NCBI RefSeq assembly: GCF_007655135.1
Contig: NC_045128.1
Location: forward strand, 16,322,230 to 16,386,229
DNA: 64,000 bases
Origin: Punica granatum
Lineage: Eukaryota; Streptophyta; Magnoliopsida; Myrtales; Lythraceae
Direction of reading: 5' to 3'
Under the pieces are notes generated by a model. That model was not told the origin of the DNA and made no database searches. It saw nothing but the letters and a program-made list of their open reading frames with translations. The position numbers and the translations under genes are program-made. This document shows positions 9,570-22,900 of this stretch, piece by piece. The first letter of the stretch is position 1; every line of letters starts with the position of its first letter.

Positions 9570-12441
9570 GCTGACTTGGTATAGCAGGTCCTTGGGGTTC
9601 CTGTCGTGGCAATTGCTGACTTGATGTAATAGATCCTTGGTTTTGCTGTTGATTGATGGGAGCTGCACTTGTGAATTATCCTCCAAGCCCGCCATTTAGA
9701 TGGTCCTCAAGCTTTCACCAGGAAATGATATAATGTAGTAAAACTGAGAAAGAAAAATGTTAACAAATCCTTAACTTACATGTAGATAGGCATATACAGT
9801 CTCAATGAATGTGAATTGCCCATATCCTTCCATTACTTGTGTTCTTTCCTTGTGGACAAGTTGCTCATAAGTTAGGGTAAACCTCTTAACCTGGTTCAGC
9901 ATATTTTAGGTGTTCATCATGCCAATTATCTCAAGTAATATTCAATGTATGTATACATCTATACTTACCGGAAGCTTTGACCTCAATGAGGGTTGGATGT
10001 GTTCTTAGACCTCTTAAGGCCTTTCACCATTACTGATTGATCCAACAGGAACCTTAGTACGTGGTCTTCCCCTTTTCTTGACCTGCAGAGACACACCCAT
10101 GAGGTATAATTCGCTAATGAAGTTAAAATATAATATACAATGTACTTTTGCATGTTTTGATCCACTTTCCTAGTCTGAGGTGAGAGATTTGGGATGTCCT
10201 AATATTTTTACATGTCTTTCTATTATGCCTATACTCCTTGCATATGAAGCACCTCATTCTGACACCTTTCTTAGAAGCATGCTATTTGCAGCTCCTTTTG
10301 TCTCACTTTGTCTTTCCTTCTTGACTTTTTTAGTCTACTCGATTGCTTGTTGATAGTTGGAGGCAAAGCAATTTCACTATCAACCTTGGGCCATATTCTC
10401 CGGCCATTTAATGGTTGAGGAGGACTGTGACATGCCTTTTATATCTCCTAATGAGCATATATTCATCTAATAATATTTAATGATTTAGCCACAACCAATT
10501 GATACAACATATGACATGAGGGCAAGGGATCCAATATTATGCAAAAGCAAGTTTAGCTGGTAGATCAACAACAAATGCATATGCACCATGGAGAACCTCA
10601 AACTTATGATTACCAACATGTATAAAAGAGCATGCCCCACTCTTCAACTTTTTTTCTCCCAATATCTTCCTTATCTTGGGCATATATGAAGTCATCCACT
10701 TTCTTAATCATCTCCATCTTCTCACCCATCCTCCTCATCACAGCTCTTCTAACATATTTAAGCATGTCGATGATAGGCTTGCTTCTTGCCTGTAGAATGT
10801 AGGCATTAAAGTACCCATACAAGTTGTTGCCTATTGAATCACATTTGGGTAATATCCTGATTTTGCTCCTATAGAATTTTTCTACCCATTAGCTGTGAAA
10901 TCATTATAAGTTTTCTCTGAAATTGCTCTCATTTCAACCGAGCTTTCTTCAAAATCAACAATGGTTGTGCTTTTCACAGTTCACTAGAAAATATTCTTCA
11001 AAAGCTTTGACCATGTTTCAGAGTGATATTAACACCTTTTGCTAGTTACTTATCACTTAAGTCATATTATCACCTTTTGCTGGTCACATATCATTGTCCA
11101 TCCAATTATATCTTGTATACTTAAGTCGTCACATAACCTTATAATAAACCATGTCCACAACTCTGGGTTCTCTCCTTCTACTATAGCCCATGAGATTGGG
11201 AACATTTGATTGTTCCCATCTCGACCTACAGCAGATAATAGTTGCCCATCAAAAGGAATCTTAACAAAGCATCCATTCAAACTAATTACAAGCCTACAAC
11301 CATTGCGGAATCCCTCTCTCAATCCAGAAAATCCAACATAAAATCTATTGATTATTGGTGTTGCATCTGCAACAACCCTCTCCAATTGTAAACAAAGAAA
11401 CCATCAAGATCCACCCTCGTTAACTCTTTCACATATGATTGAAGCATGTTATACTGCTTACCCAAAGACCCATATATCATGTTTAGAGAAATTGCCTTGG
11501 CTCTGTATTTTGTGCCCTTGCTCACTGTAATGGCAAATCTTCTTTGAACATCGGAAACCATCTCATTCACACACCACTCAGGATTTTCTCGAAACCTCTC
11601 CAAATATTCTATGGCAAACCATTCAGAAGTTACTTGTTTGTTCTTTACAGGCCTGTAACATCTGTGCTCATTTTCATACGTCTTCACCATGAAAACATTC
11701 TTGTCTTGTGTCCAACTTGCCATTATTTTCCATGGACATGAATTAGCATATTTTTCCTCAAGTCTCTCATCCCCAGTTTTTTTCTACTTAATAGCTTTCC
11801 CTCTTGTAACTATATAATTCTGCACAACTTTCTTAAATTGCATTGGTGTCTCAAACCTCATTTCACAGCAAAATTGATCATCTTCATTGTTTTCGTTTCC
11901 TTTATAGGCCTTCCCCTTCATTTTCCTCTCCCTCTTGCTGTGCTTATAGTCATCATCATCAGTATTATGTGGACTGACTGGTTCATTACCAGATTCAATA
12001 AATTCACTAAGGTCAGCCTCGCCTTGCCCGCTATGTTGATCATTACTATGCTCATCATCATCATCATCCTGACCCCGCCTATAGAGCCTCAGCTTCCTCT
12101 TAGCTTCAACAAACTCATCGTTAGAAGCAACACTTTGATAATCATCATCATCTAACCCCACATAATCATCAAACTCTTCAAGATCATAATCATTATCTTC
12201 ATCAACAATCTCACTATGCTTTACTCCACCAACAACATCAGACTCCCCATCGTTTTCAGCATAAACAGTAATAAATCCATGAGTAAACCCAAACTTAGCC
12301 ATCTTAGTAACATCAGTCTCTACTAATGTCAATCAATGTATTATCATTGGGATTTTTGTACCAAATCTTCTTAGGGTTATAACAACCAAAATCAACTAAT
12401 TTCTCTGTAAGATCCTTCAAGGAAATCCTACCAGCCTCCAT
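9570..12441 (-). pseudogene. Mutator-like (MULE) transposase, inactivated
   Basis: Read from an ATG at 12441 downwards, it begins 'MEAGRISLKDLTEKLVDFG', then an acidic region (12330-11950). A MuDR-type DNA-binding region follows at about 11900-11580 (FCCEMRFETPMQFKK, ENEHRCYRPVKNKQVTSEW). The MULE catalytic domain is at 11385-11062 (GQLLSAVGRDGNNQMFPISW, then ICDQQK). Near 10550-10470 is a SWIM-like segment (IPCPHVICCI). A C-x2-C-x4-H-x4-C knuckle lies near 10240-10200 (CFICKEYRHNRKTC). A Q/P-rich tail ends near 9570, where the Tat LTR piece starts. Frameshifts and stops break it. In the catalytic block the expected first aspartate (DGCF in the family) reads NGCF. Confidence 0.8.
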
Positions 12442-12810
12442 CCTGGCAAATATTCAAGTCACTATCCACGTATTCAACTTTAGGTTCGAATGGTATAAAA
12501 GCAGAGTAAAGTGGTCTTTCATATACAATTAAAGAAGACATGTAGATAGCACATTAATATAGTAAATTCCTATATTAATAATCCATTATGTAAACCCTAA
12601 GCTACTTAACAAATCAATAAACTGAAAACGAAAATAAAGAACTTTACATTATGGATGTGCTGCCAAAAGTGTTAAATATTCCAAAACAGCAAAACAACCT
12701 ACAAATGCAAGTCTGCAACAGACATCAAGGGACCACAACGACTCAAAAAAAAGAAAAAAAAAGTCATCTTGCTTGAACTACAACAACCCAACTCTGTAGT
12801 AAAACTATTG
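12442..12810. other. non-coding gap between transposase and LTR
   Basis: No gene is recognised. It is probably upstream flank of the Mutator-like element; I did not identify terminal inverted repeats. Confidence 0.4.
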
Positions 12811-15800
12811 TACGGACCCGAATGTGGACTCTCGTCGGGGCCCGCATACGCGCTTTTGGATCGCGCGGCTTGGGAGTGTCCACCTTCCCGTGGGGACGCG
12901 TGACGAACACGCGTGAGAAGGAGCCGCCACTTATCATTTTACGACTCGAAAGTCGAGGGCGGATAAGTTACCCGGGTCTAGGGGTATGGAACACCTAATT
13001 GTTGTTAAGGCATTGATTTGTGCGGAACCAGAAAGTCCGAGTTTGGGGGTTCATGTTACGTGCGGGCCTATATCCCGCACGTCCTTTCGGTACTATGGTT
13101 TGCTAAGCTTGCATGTTTTATTATTTACCGCATGAATTAAGTTGCGCTCGACTCGCATGTTTTAACACCATAAGTTCGACGAATCAAACAATTTCGATTG
13201 AGAAGCCGAGAGAGAAGTAAATCTGTGTGTCAGGGAGTTGGTTCACAATCTCGCGTTACAGTTAATCAAACCATGGAGGTTGAATCCCTACGTGAACCAG
13301 AACCGTGAGATCTTGGATTTCCTTTCCTTTAGGCAAGCATTAGACCGACTCGATTAATTCGACTCTCGGACCGTTCGCTTACTAACTGGAATTCTTACAG
13401 AATGAATATATAGAATAAAATCTTTACAATGTTCTCGAAAATAATAAATACAAATTACAAAAAAGGGTCGAATTCCAATCGATTCGCATTCGGTTATTAT
13501 TCCGCTCCAACTCACCGTGAGTTTAGGAAAAAAACCGAAGAAATGGAACTCAATGCACGCTCTCATTGAATAGGGCGTCGGATTCTGTGAGTGATGATTA
13601 GGGTGTTGAACCCTGTTGAACGATGATTAGGGCGTTAAACCCTAATATTATTCGGCCTAGGGATCAAGCTCGACCCACATGGCAAACATGTGTAGAAAAG
13701 TAAAACACAACATGTTAATAACAGACAGAGTGTTTGTTACTGTCAAATGTACGTGTTTTAACAAATTGTTAATCTGGGGTATTTTGGCATGCAAATCCTA
13801 CCCTAGACAAACAACCGTGCCAATGTTTTAGCATTCGGCTTTGGTTTGAGAATCTGACATATCGGATGTCCGTAGTCAAGTTTCCTGTGTGTGGATTACG
13901 TTTACAGTGATTCGGTGTTGTGATACTGAAGTTACACTGAATTAATCCAAACTTGTGTTTTGACTCTAGATTTAGAACCTAGAGTTCCACCTAACCATTT
14001 TCTAGCATTTGGTTAGATCGAGTGAAACGATTAGTCAATTAATTGTATTTTGATACAGAATACTCGACTAGCACCCTGAACTATGCTAGGATGACAGAAA
14101 CTCATCAGTGGGAATAAGAAAGGATATGCAGATGAACCTGCGCCTGAACAGGTAGCCCGTTCCTATTCCGATACCATCGTGTTTCCATCAAACTAACCCC
14201 TGGGGTGTCGCCAAATCACAAAATGATGTTCTTGCCCTTGACTTGAAAATGTATTTTCAGAAAAGGGAAACAACGCAATACAGGCCACCTCGGCCTGCAA
14301 CCGGTGTTGACCAATTCTTTGGATATTTCAGAGTTATGCGAGAACCCCGTAAAAGCCAAAGATTTAGTCGATCTATCCGGAAGTGGTCTAAAAGGAGCTT
14401 TTGTATTCTGACCTGAATTACCTGAAGTCAAGTAAAACTCAAGTCAAAACACACAAGTTTATGTTAGATGTCCATGTTACTTCGTATTGAATGTCTCGAG
14501 TTTGGAAGTATGCGTATTTTGAAAAGGCATTAACACCATTTTGTAATTCGTCGACGCGAGTTACAGATTAATGTCCAATTCGTGCAAAATTGTTTAAATT
14601 GAATGAATTAATCGTGTGAGCGTCCCGATTAACCCGTTCGTTAAATTAATGTTTAAGGGCTGTGCCAAATGCATTAATTATGAAAACGATTCGTGACTCG
14701 GCGACCAAGACGATTCCATAAGGATCGAGGATAATTTGGTCCAATAACTGAAAATACCCTCATAACCGAATGGACCCAAATGAGTCATCGATACCCGAAT
14801 CCATGCATGTTTTGTTTGGAAAAGACATTTTCATACGATATTGGGACAATAATGTAGATTGCAAATTACACAAAATCTGAGAACGGACTTAAAACGGGGA
14901 GAGGAAGCCTCATGCAACCCGTACGAGTCTAAGAGGCCCTTTCTCCTTGGAGAAAACTGAGAGGTCTCATGACCCACATCGGGTTCCATGAGTTTTCCCT
15001 GTCTCTTTTTGAATCATTTCTCTCATGCTCAAGCAACAAACACGATAAATGACACAATTAAACGAAAGTCGGTATTGCCATGATTTAAATAACACATTCA
15101 AATATGCAAAGATGCACAAACAAGTTATTTAGGGAATCGATAAAATAATATCGACTTCATGGATGTGGGAAAACATAAAAATTCGGAAATTAACTCAAAT
15201 CGGGATAAGGAAACCGATTATAACCCGAAAAACCAATAAAGGGGCCACGGTTACCTTTTCTCAAAGGAAACCCGTGAGCCTCTTTGGTCGTTCGGGTTTA
15301 AATTGGTCTCCTCGACTTCGATTTAAACGTTTCCCAACATGCTAGCACATTAAACGATGATAAACATGCATGATATAATAAGGAAATTGCATAATATTAA
15401 AATTTGGGAGTAAAACTTGCATAAAAATGCCTTATGACTCCATAAACACAACAAAATGTAAAAGTCCTAACTCCTCTTAGTCGAGAATGGTCATACCTAG
15501 TCCCGAGATATGAGATGAGACTGCAAAAAGTCGGGTTGGACCTTTGTTGGGTTGGGTTTGGGCTGTTTTGGCCTTGCACAGACCCCGCTGGAAACTGAAT
15601 AGATCTGATTGGCACAAGTCCAGTTGGATGTCGCCATGGAGGCTCCCGATGGAATTTTGAGGTAAGGTCAATAGCTCCTGACTCCTAATAGACCCCCGGA
15701 GGTGACTGTGGTGGTCGTTTGGTCCCAGAGTTATCGAGTCGACCCGTACAGCCCTGTAAAGATCACGGAAAACAGAGCACGTCTGGAATTTCGGACCCAT

Positions 15801-16807
15801 CTGGCACCTGTCGGGTCGGATATGGCCACGGTGTCTCCAAATGGAATTTTGAGGCAAGGTCAACGGCTCCCGAATCCTAACTGACCCCCGGAGGTGACTG
15901 TGGTGGTCATTTTGTGAAAGGAGTCTCGGATCGACCCGATTTGAAAGAAAACCACAAGAACAGTCAGAAAAATTGACTCGATTGGGCAGTCGGGCTGTTT
16001 TTTCGTGTTAGGTTAAAATCGACGGGTTTTTCTTAGATTTCTTGACTCCTTGACACCCTAGGGTTGTGTAGGGATGTGTTTGATGGGTTTTGGCGACTCA
16101 AACAGACCCGGAAGGGCTTGAAACCCAGGTTGGAAGTTTTGATCCGAGAAGGACCAAAACATGATCCGATTCTGTGGTTGCTTGTTCCGATGAGTTGGAG
16201 GCTCCAAAACTAAAATCTAAGCCCGGAAATGGATAGAGGAGGTCAAAAACATATAGGATATGAAGTTTGGTGAAGTTTGGATTTAAGCCGGGATGATTCC
16301 AACTTAAATCTTTGATGTTGTTGCTTGGTGTTTACTGAACTAGAGCTGTGATTTTTCTGAGTTCTTGAGAGGATTTCAAGAGTGAGAAAGCTAGAGAGAT
16401 GATGTGTGGTGACTTGTGATTAAGTTAATGACTTAAAGGATATGAATAGGTAAAGATTAAGTGCAATTAAGTGAGAAAAAGCTTGATTAATGGCATGGAT
16501 TAGGGGGGATCCGAATTTTTAATGAAGATGGGGATGAAGACGTCTTGAAATGCATTAATGAAGAAAAGCCAAATGCATTGATGGTGAAGTGAAGTTAGAG
16601 TGTTGAAATGAAATTGTAGGCTTGATATTTTGAATGGAAGATAAGGCAACTTGCATGGAGAAGAAACCAAAGGAGATAGGGTGGTCAAGAGGGAGTCATG
16701 GCTGGTCATGGAGGAGCCATGGGCCCCACAGCCTTGAAGGAAAGTTCGGGACAAAGTTCGGATCTCAGTTGATCGCGTGTTCGAGGTTCGTGGCTCAAAC
16801 GAACGTC

Positions 16808-16812
16808 GAATT
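16808..16812 (+). repeat. target-site duplication, left copy (GAATT)
   Basis: These five bases abut the 5' LTR. They are repeated exactly at 23628-23632 after the 3' LTR, as Ty3/gypsy integration produces. Confidence 0.93.
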
Positions 16813-17601
16813 TGATACGACTCGGGGTCAAACCGACGAGCTTAGGTCGGAAGGACTTCGTGATGAGGATCATGGGCACGATGATGGGGCTGAAGCACAC
16901 GAGCTCGGAAGTGGGATTCGTGAAGAGGGAGCTGATGCACAAGATCTCGGAGGCTTACATGTTTCGAGTGGACCAATCACACGAGCGAAGGCAAGACAAA
17001 TCCAGCAAGCTGTGGAGAGCTCATTTGCGGGTTTCTTGGGCCAAGAGGAGACTAATTCGAATTGGTCTCTAAAGGGCCTTACCCAATTAACTTGTCTTGA
17101 GATGGTCAATAGCCCATCTAAGATTAGAGTAGACGTATAAGGAAAGCCAAGAGATGCTGAATAAGGAATAAAAAGACTGCCAAATATTCTAGGGGGGCCT
17201 TTATTTAGTTTCCTCTATTAATTCCGGTTTTAGGAAACTAAAGATATTCCAGTTGCCAAGTTTATTAGTTTCCAGATTCTCCAAGGCTTATATAAAGGAG
17301 GCTGAATAGCTGATTAGAGGTACTTTCAGACTACACTGGTGAGAATTTTCCTCTATGTTGTTCTTCGGCAACCTTCCGTGATTGTAAGCATGGATGCTTG
17401 TAATTCTCGGCTATTTATAATATTGGTTCTTGGTTTTCTATAACCATCGGGTCAATATTCCATTCCTTTATAATATTGGTTCTTGGTTTTCTATAACCAT
17501 CGGGTCAGTATTCCATCCCTCTTAATCTCTATTGGCGATTCGGGTTCGATTTCCAGTCTTTGTTATCGGGTCTTGCGGCAGGTCTCGTGGGGTTCGCATC
17601 A
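16813..17601 (+). repeat. 5' LTR of the young Ty3/gypsy element (789 bases)
   Basis: It contains a TATATAAAGG motif at about 17289 as likely TATA box. Compared with the 3' LTR it carries an extra 53-base direct duplication (17414-17466 and 17467-17519), which accounts for the length difference exactly. A 109-codon open stretch at its start is the same as the end of the pol frame in the 3' LTR. Confidence 0.95.
17414..17519 (+). repeat. 53-base tandem duplication unique to the 5' LTR
   Basis: Two adjacent copies of a 53-base unit start TTTATAATATTGG at 17414 and at 17467. They differ at a few positions (CAATATTCCATTCC against CAGTATTCCATCCC). The 3' LTR has one copy. The duplication therefore arose after insertion, or was present in the RNA and lost from the other end. 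Confidence 0.93.
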
Positions 17602-17603
17602 TT

Positions 17604-17614
17604 TGGTATCAGAG
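17604..17614 (+). other. primer binding site for initiator tRNA-Met
   Basis: TGGTATCAGAG starts three bases after the 5' LTR and pairs with the 3' end of initiator tRNA-Met. Pairing stops after 11 bases because the next base is A instead of C. Confidence 0.9.
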
Positions 17615-17744
17615 ACTAAGATCCAAATCGAGGTTTCATCTATCCTTGTTCTTTTCTTTTTCTTCATTCTAGAATCTTTAGATATAGCTTTCATTTCTAT
17701 CCTTTCCATTAATCTTGTCTGATCTGATCTTAGCTGTCTAAATC

Positions 17745-17870
17745 GTCAAAAAAAAAAAGAAGAAAGAAAAAGTGCAAAAAAAAAAGGAAAAAAAAGGAAA
17801 AAAAAAGAAGAAAGAAAAAGTGCAAAAAAAAAAAGAAAAAAAAAAGAAAGAAAAAGTGAAAAAAAGAGAG
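17745..17870 (+). repeat. A/G-rich tandem tract in the retrotransposon leader
   Basis: There are repeated units of the form AAAAAGTGCAAAAAAAAAAGG between the primer binding site and gag. The tract is nearly pure purine on the plus strand. It is non-coding, though the lysine-rich or phenylalanine-rich frames it opens can mislead gene finders. Confidence 0.9.
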
Positions 17871-18297
17871 TTATCTTTGGGTGTTGTTCGTAGCACCATT
17901 TGCTGTCTTCGTGGGCGAAGAATTTATTGCACAATTTGTTGTCTTTGTGTTCTAATCGTCTTGGCGTTAAGTTGACCTGTCATAGTAGCTCTTCCGTACT
18001 CAGTGTTTTCTATCAATACATAAACTACGTCGTTGGGTCAGATTGTGTCATATCATTTTCTTTGGATCTAATATTATAAGTTGTTCGGGTTGAACTCGTT
18101 TTCCGCCTTGCGATCGGATTGATTAGTTGCCCTAGAACTTTGAGGAGGAAATTAAGAGAGAAAAAAGGCAAGAGTGTGTGAGAACATCAGAGGATAAAAT
18201 TCTATTTTGAGTGAAAACACGAGTGTTTTGAGTGGCATCTTGCTGAGTGTAAACAAGTGAGGGAGCGCGTGATGATCCTATAATTGCATATTTTATC

Positions 18298-19947
18298 ATG
18301 TCACAGGAAAATAGTGGACACAACAGAGGACCTAATTTGAACATGACGTTACGAGCCATGCAACAACAGTTTGGGTGCATGAACATGGTTTTCGGTGAAT
18401 TCCGAGAAAGGTTGGATAGGCAAGACGAACGGTTGGAACGGCTTCAACCTGCGCCCGTGCTACGGATTAGGAGACCCCACCGACAACCATCCGTTGATAC
18501 TCTTGATGAAGAAGCATATGATGAAGAAGAGGAAGTGGCCTCCGATGCCACTTGGGGGAGAGGTAGAGGAAGAGGAGGCAGACCAAGGCATTTCGTTCGT
18601 AGGGAGCACCGGAGGAGAGACGCCGTGGACCATAACATAGGTTCGATTAAGTTGATCATACCTCCATTCCAAGGTAAAAACGACCCCGATGTTTACATTG
18701 AATGGGAGAGGAAGGTTGAGCTTGTGTTTGATTGTCATAATTATTCAGAGGAAAAGAAAGTTAAATTGGCTGCAGTTGCTTTCACCGATTATGCCATTGT
18801 TTGGTGGGACCAATTAACTGTGAGTAGACGCAGGAATCGTGAGCTTCGTATTGATACTTGGGAGGAAATGAAAGCAGTAATGAGAATAAGGTTTGTTCCT
18901 GCCCATTATTATCGGGACTTGCACTTGAAGTTGCAAAGTCTGAAGCAAGGTTCCAAGTCGGTGGAGGATTATTACAAGGAGATGGAAATAGCCATGATAC
19001 GTGCTAATGTTGAGGAGGACCGAGAAGCAACCATGGCTCGATTCATCTGTGGCCTTAATCGGGAGATTGCCAATGTAGTTGAGCTGCAACATTACGTGGA
19101 GATTGACAACGTGGTACACATGGCCATGAAGGTTGAGAGGCAGCTCAAGAGAGGGGGTCGAACATCTTCAAAGGTAGAAACTTCTGGTTCAGCGTCTTGG
19201 AGATCGAAGTGGGGTTCTTCTACGAAACCGGACGAGAAGACTGATTATAAGCCAAAGGGAGACACCTACAAGACCCAAGCCAACAACAAGGATAAGGGTA
19301 AAACTTTTTCTGAACCTCAAAGAAATCGTGATATCAAATGTTTTCGTTGTTTGGCCTCAGGTCACATTGCTTCCCAATGTCCAAACAAGCGGACCATGAT
19401 TATGATGGAGAGTGGGGATATCGAGACTGAAGAAGAAGAAGATAGTGATTCCATGCATCCACTAGATAGTGATTCCATGCATCCACTCGAAGATGCTAGT
19501 GACGTCGAGCATGCGGTTGAAGGTCAAGCCTTAGTTATCATGCGAGCCCTACATGTTCAAGTTAGAGAGGATGGTGATGAGGTGCAAAGGGAGAATATCT
19601 TCTACACTCGTTGCCATGTGAAGGATCGTGTGTGTGGGTTGATTATTGACGGAGGAAGTTGCGTGAATGTGGCCAGCAAGTTGATGGTAGACAAGCTCGG
19701 TTTGCATACCCAAAAACATCCCAAGCCGTACAAACTCCAGTGGCTGAATAAATGCGGTGAAGTGAAGGTAAATAAACAGGTTCTTGTGTCCTTCTGTATT
19801 GGAAAGTACCGGGATGAGGTTCTTTGTGATGTTGTACCAATGAGTGCTAGCCATATGTTGCTCGGGAGACCATGGCAGTTCGACAAGAGAGTGATACATG
19901 ATGGGTATAGGAACCGATATTCATTTGTAAGGACGGGAAGAAAGTAA
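18298..19947 (+). CDS. gag-protease polyprotein of the young Ty3/gypsy element
   Basis: The frame is 549 codons from the ATG at 18298. After a charged N-terminus with an acidic and RGRGRGG-like region (about residues 60-105), the retrotransposon gag domain covers about residues 115-280 ([27 protein letters not shown]). A zinc knuckle follows with C348, C351, H356 and C361 ([14 protein letters not shown]). An aspartic-protease core has IIDGGS with D451. Gag packages the RNA and the protease processes the polyprotein. In this family gag, protease and pol are normally one continuous frame. Here a one-base change near 19930 puts the frame out of register, so it stops at 19947 just before the pol part. 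Confidence 0.88.
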   Translation: MSQENSGHNRGPNLNMTLRAMQQQFGCMNMVFGEFRERLDRQDERLERLQPAPVLRIRRPHRQPSVDTLDEEAYDEEEEVASDATWGRGRGRGGRPRHFVRREHRRRDAVDHNIGSIKLIIPPFQGKNDPDVYIEWERKVELVFDCHNYSEEKKVKLAAVAFTDYAIVWWDQLTVSRRRNRELRIDTWEEMKAVMRIRFVPAHYYRDLHLKLQSLKQGSKSVEDYYKEMEIAMIRANVEEDREATMARFICGLNREIANVVELQHYVEIDNVVHMAMKVERQLKRGGRTSSKVETSGSASWRSKWGSSTKPDEKTDYKPKGDTYKTQANNKDKGKTFSEPQRNRDIKCFRCLASGHIASQCPNKRTMIMMESGDIETEEEEDSDSMHPLDSDSMHPLEDASDVEHAVEGQALVIMRALHVQVREDGDEVQRENIFYTRCHVKDRVCGLIIDGGSCVNVASKLMVDKLGLHTQKHPKPYKLQWLNKCGEVKVNKQVLVSFCIGKYRDEVLCDVVPMSASHMLLGRPWQFDKRVIHDGYRNRYSFVRTGRK

Positions 19948-22900
19948 CACTTGCACCCTTGACATCGACTCAAGTGTTTGAGGATCAGATTCGAATTAAA
20001 AGGTCTCTTAGTGAGAAGAGTGAAAAAGTGGCTGAAAAACAAAAAGAGAAAGAGAGTGATCTTGAGAGAAAAGAAAGTGGAGAGAATGTGAAAAACAAGA
20101 GTGAAAAGATGGAGAGTTCAGAAAAAAAGGAGAGGAAATTGAGTTTTTATGCAAAAGAAAGAGAGCTTAAGGGTGCTTATAAGGCTAATAGACCGATGAT
20201 CTTGTTCTTGTACAAGGAGATCTATCTTTCTATTTCTGACCATGACTCTACTTTGCCTAGTGTTGCTATTTCTCTCTTGCAGGAATTCGAAGATGTCTTT
20301 CCCGAAGAAATGCCGCAGGGACTACCACCAATAAGAGGGATTGAGCATCAGATTGATATTATTCCAAGAGCTCCTATTCCAAACCGACCGGCCTATCGAA
20401 GTAGTCCGGAAGAGGCTAAAGAACTTCAGAGGCAAGTTGAGGAGCTATTGGCCAAAGGACATGTTCGAGAAAGTATGAGCCCATGCGCTGTCCCTGTTCT
20501 GCTCGTTCCAAAGAAAGACGGGACTTGGAGAATGTGTGTCGATTGTAGAGTTGTGAACAAGATCACGGTAAAATATCGACATCCCATTCCTCGATTAGAT
20601 GACATGTTGGATGAATTGCATGGTTCCGTTATATTTTCTAAGATTGATTTGAAGAGTGGGTACCACCAGATTCGAATGAAAGAAGGTGATGAATGGAAAA
20701 CAGCTTTTAAAACCAAGCATGGATTGTATGAGTGGACGGTAATGCCATTTGGTTTAACTAATGCACCCAGCACTTTTATGCGTCTTATGAATCATGTTTT
20801 GCGTGCTTACATTGGGAAATTTGTGGTTGTCTATTTTGATGACATTCTGATATATAGTAGGAGTTTGGATGACCATGTTGAACATTTGAGAAGTGTCCTT
20901 GAGTCATTAAGACGTGAGAAGCTGTATGCTAATCTCAAGAAGTGTAGCTTTTGCTTGGATAGAGTTGTTTTTCTTGGTTTCGTTGTTAGTTCCAGGGGTG
21001 TGGAGGTCGATGAAGAGAAGGTAAGGGCAATCAAGGATTGGCCTACACCTACCACTATCGCTGAAGTGAGGAGTTTCCACGGCCTAGCGGGATTCTATCG
21101 AAGGTTCATGCCGAACTTCAGTACCATTGCTGCTTCTTTGACAGAAATCATCAAGAAGGATGTTGGGTTCAAGTGAGGAGAAGAGCAAGAGAAGGCTTTC
21201 AATACATTAAAAGAAAAGCTAAGTTCAGCTCCATTGCTACTTTTACCAGATTTCTCTAAACCTTTTGAAATCGAATGTGATGCTTCTGGAATTGGTGTAG
21301 GTGCTGTACTTATGCAAGACTGGAGGCCCATTGCCTATTTCAGTGAGAAGCTTAAAGGGGCCGCTTTGAACTACTCTACCTATGACAAGGAGTTATATGC
21401 GTTGGTGAGAGCACTGGAAACGTGGCAACACTACTTGTGGTCTAAGGAGTTCATCATTCACACAGACCATGAATCATTGAAGCACTTGAAAGGCCAAGGT
21501 AAGTTGAATCGCAGACATGCACGTTGGATTGAATTCATTGAGATGTTCCCATATGTGATCCAATACAAGTAAGGTAAGGAGAATGTGGTAGCCGATGCCT
21601 TATCTCGCATGTATGCCCTTGTTTCAACTCTTGGAGCTAAGTTTCTTGGGTTCGAGCATTTTAAGGAGTTGTATGAGCATGATCCTGATTTTGCTGCTAT
21701 GTTTGCTGCCTGTGAAAAGGGAGTGTTTGATAAGTTTCATCGGCATGAGGGGTATTTATTTCGTGAAAATAGGCTATGTATTCCAAAGAGTTCCATGCGT
21801 GAATTACTTGTTAGGGAGTCTCATGGGGGAGGGTTGATGGGGCACTTTGGAGTTGCTAAGACCTTGGACATTCTGAAGGAGCACTTCTTTTGGCCTCACA
21901 TGAAAAGAGATGTCGAGAGAATTTGTTCTAGGTGCATCACATGTAAGAAGGCTAAATCGAAAATTCATCCACATGGACTTTACATGCCATTACCTGTTCC
22001 AAGTCACCCTTGGATTGATGTCTCCATGGATTTTGTTTTGGGTCTGCCTAGATCTAGGAATGGTCGAGATTCTATCTTTGTGATTGTTGACAGATTTTCA
22101 AAAATGGTACACTTTATCCCTTGTCATAAAACTGATGATGCTACTCATGTGGCAAATCTTTTCTTTAGGGAAGTGGTGCGTTTACATGGAGTCCCTAAGA
22201 CGATTGTGAGTGATAGGGATGCGAAATTTCTGAGTCATTTTTGGAGAGTTCTGTGGGCTAAGTTGGGAACAACTTTGTTGTTTTCTACTACCTGTCACCC
22301 ACAAACAGATGGACAAACCGAGGTTGTCAATCGAACCTTGGGCACTTTGTTACGCGCTGTGATTGGAAAGAATTTGACAGCTTGGGAAGATTGCATTCCA
22401 TTCGTTGAATTTGCATATAATAGGACTGTGCATTCTTCTACAAAGTTTTCACCATTTGAGGTTGTTTATGGTTTTAATCCACTAACTCCATTGGACTTGA
22501 TTCATTTACCTGTAAATGAGCTTTCTAATCTTGATGGAAAGAAAAAGGCAGAGTTGGTGAAGGAGATTCATGAAGAGGCACGGCAAAACATTTTGAAGAA
22601 GAATGAACAAGCAGCAACCCGAGCCAACAAAGAAAGAAAGCAGGTCACTTTTCAACCTGGAGATTGGGTTTGGGTTCACTTAAGGAAGGAGAGATTTTCG
22701 AGTCTGAGGAATTCCAAGTTGAATCCACGTGGAGATGGACCATTTCAAGTTCTGGATAAGATCAATGACAATGCTTATAAGATTGATCTTCCAGGTGAGT
22801 ATCAAGTAAGTTCGACTTTTAATATTTCTGATCTTTCTCCCATTGACGCAGGTTCAGATTCGAGGACGAATCCTTTTGAAGAGAGGGGGAATGATACGAC

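Noticed and set aside
12811..12830. Start of a plus-oriented LTR (TGTACGGACCC)
   Set aside because: The reverse complement ends in CGTACA and the neighbouring homology runs in the minus orientation, so this is better read as the end of the minus-strand LTR.
16634..17140. 168-codon plus-strand frame before and inside the 5' LTR
   Set aside because: Its second part is the LTR copy of the pol tail, and its first part is older LTR sequence. The joint was made by the insertion.
17746..17934. Minus-strand frame with long phenylalanine runs that could pass for a membrane protein
   Set aside because: It is the reverse of the A-rich leader tract of the young retrotransposon.
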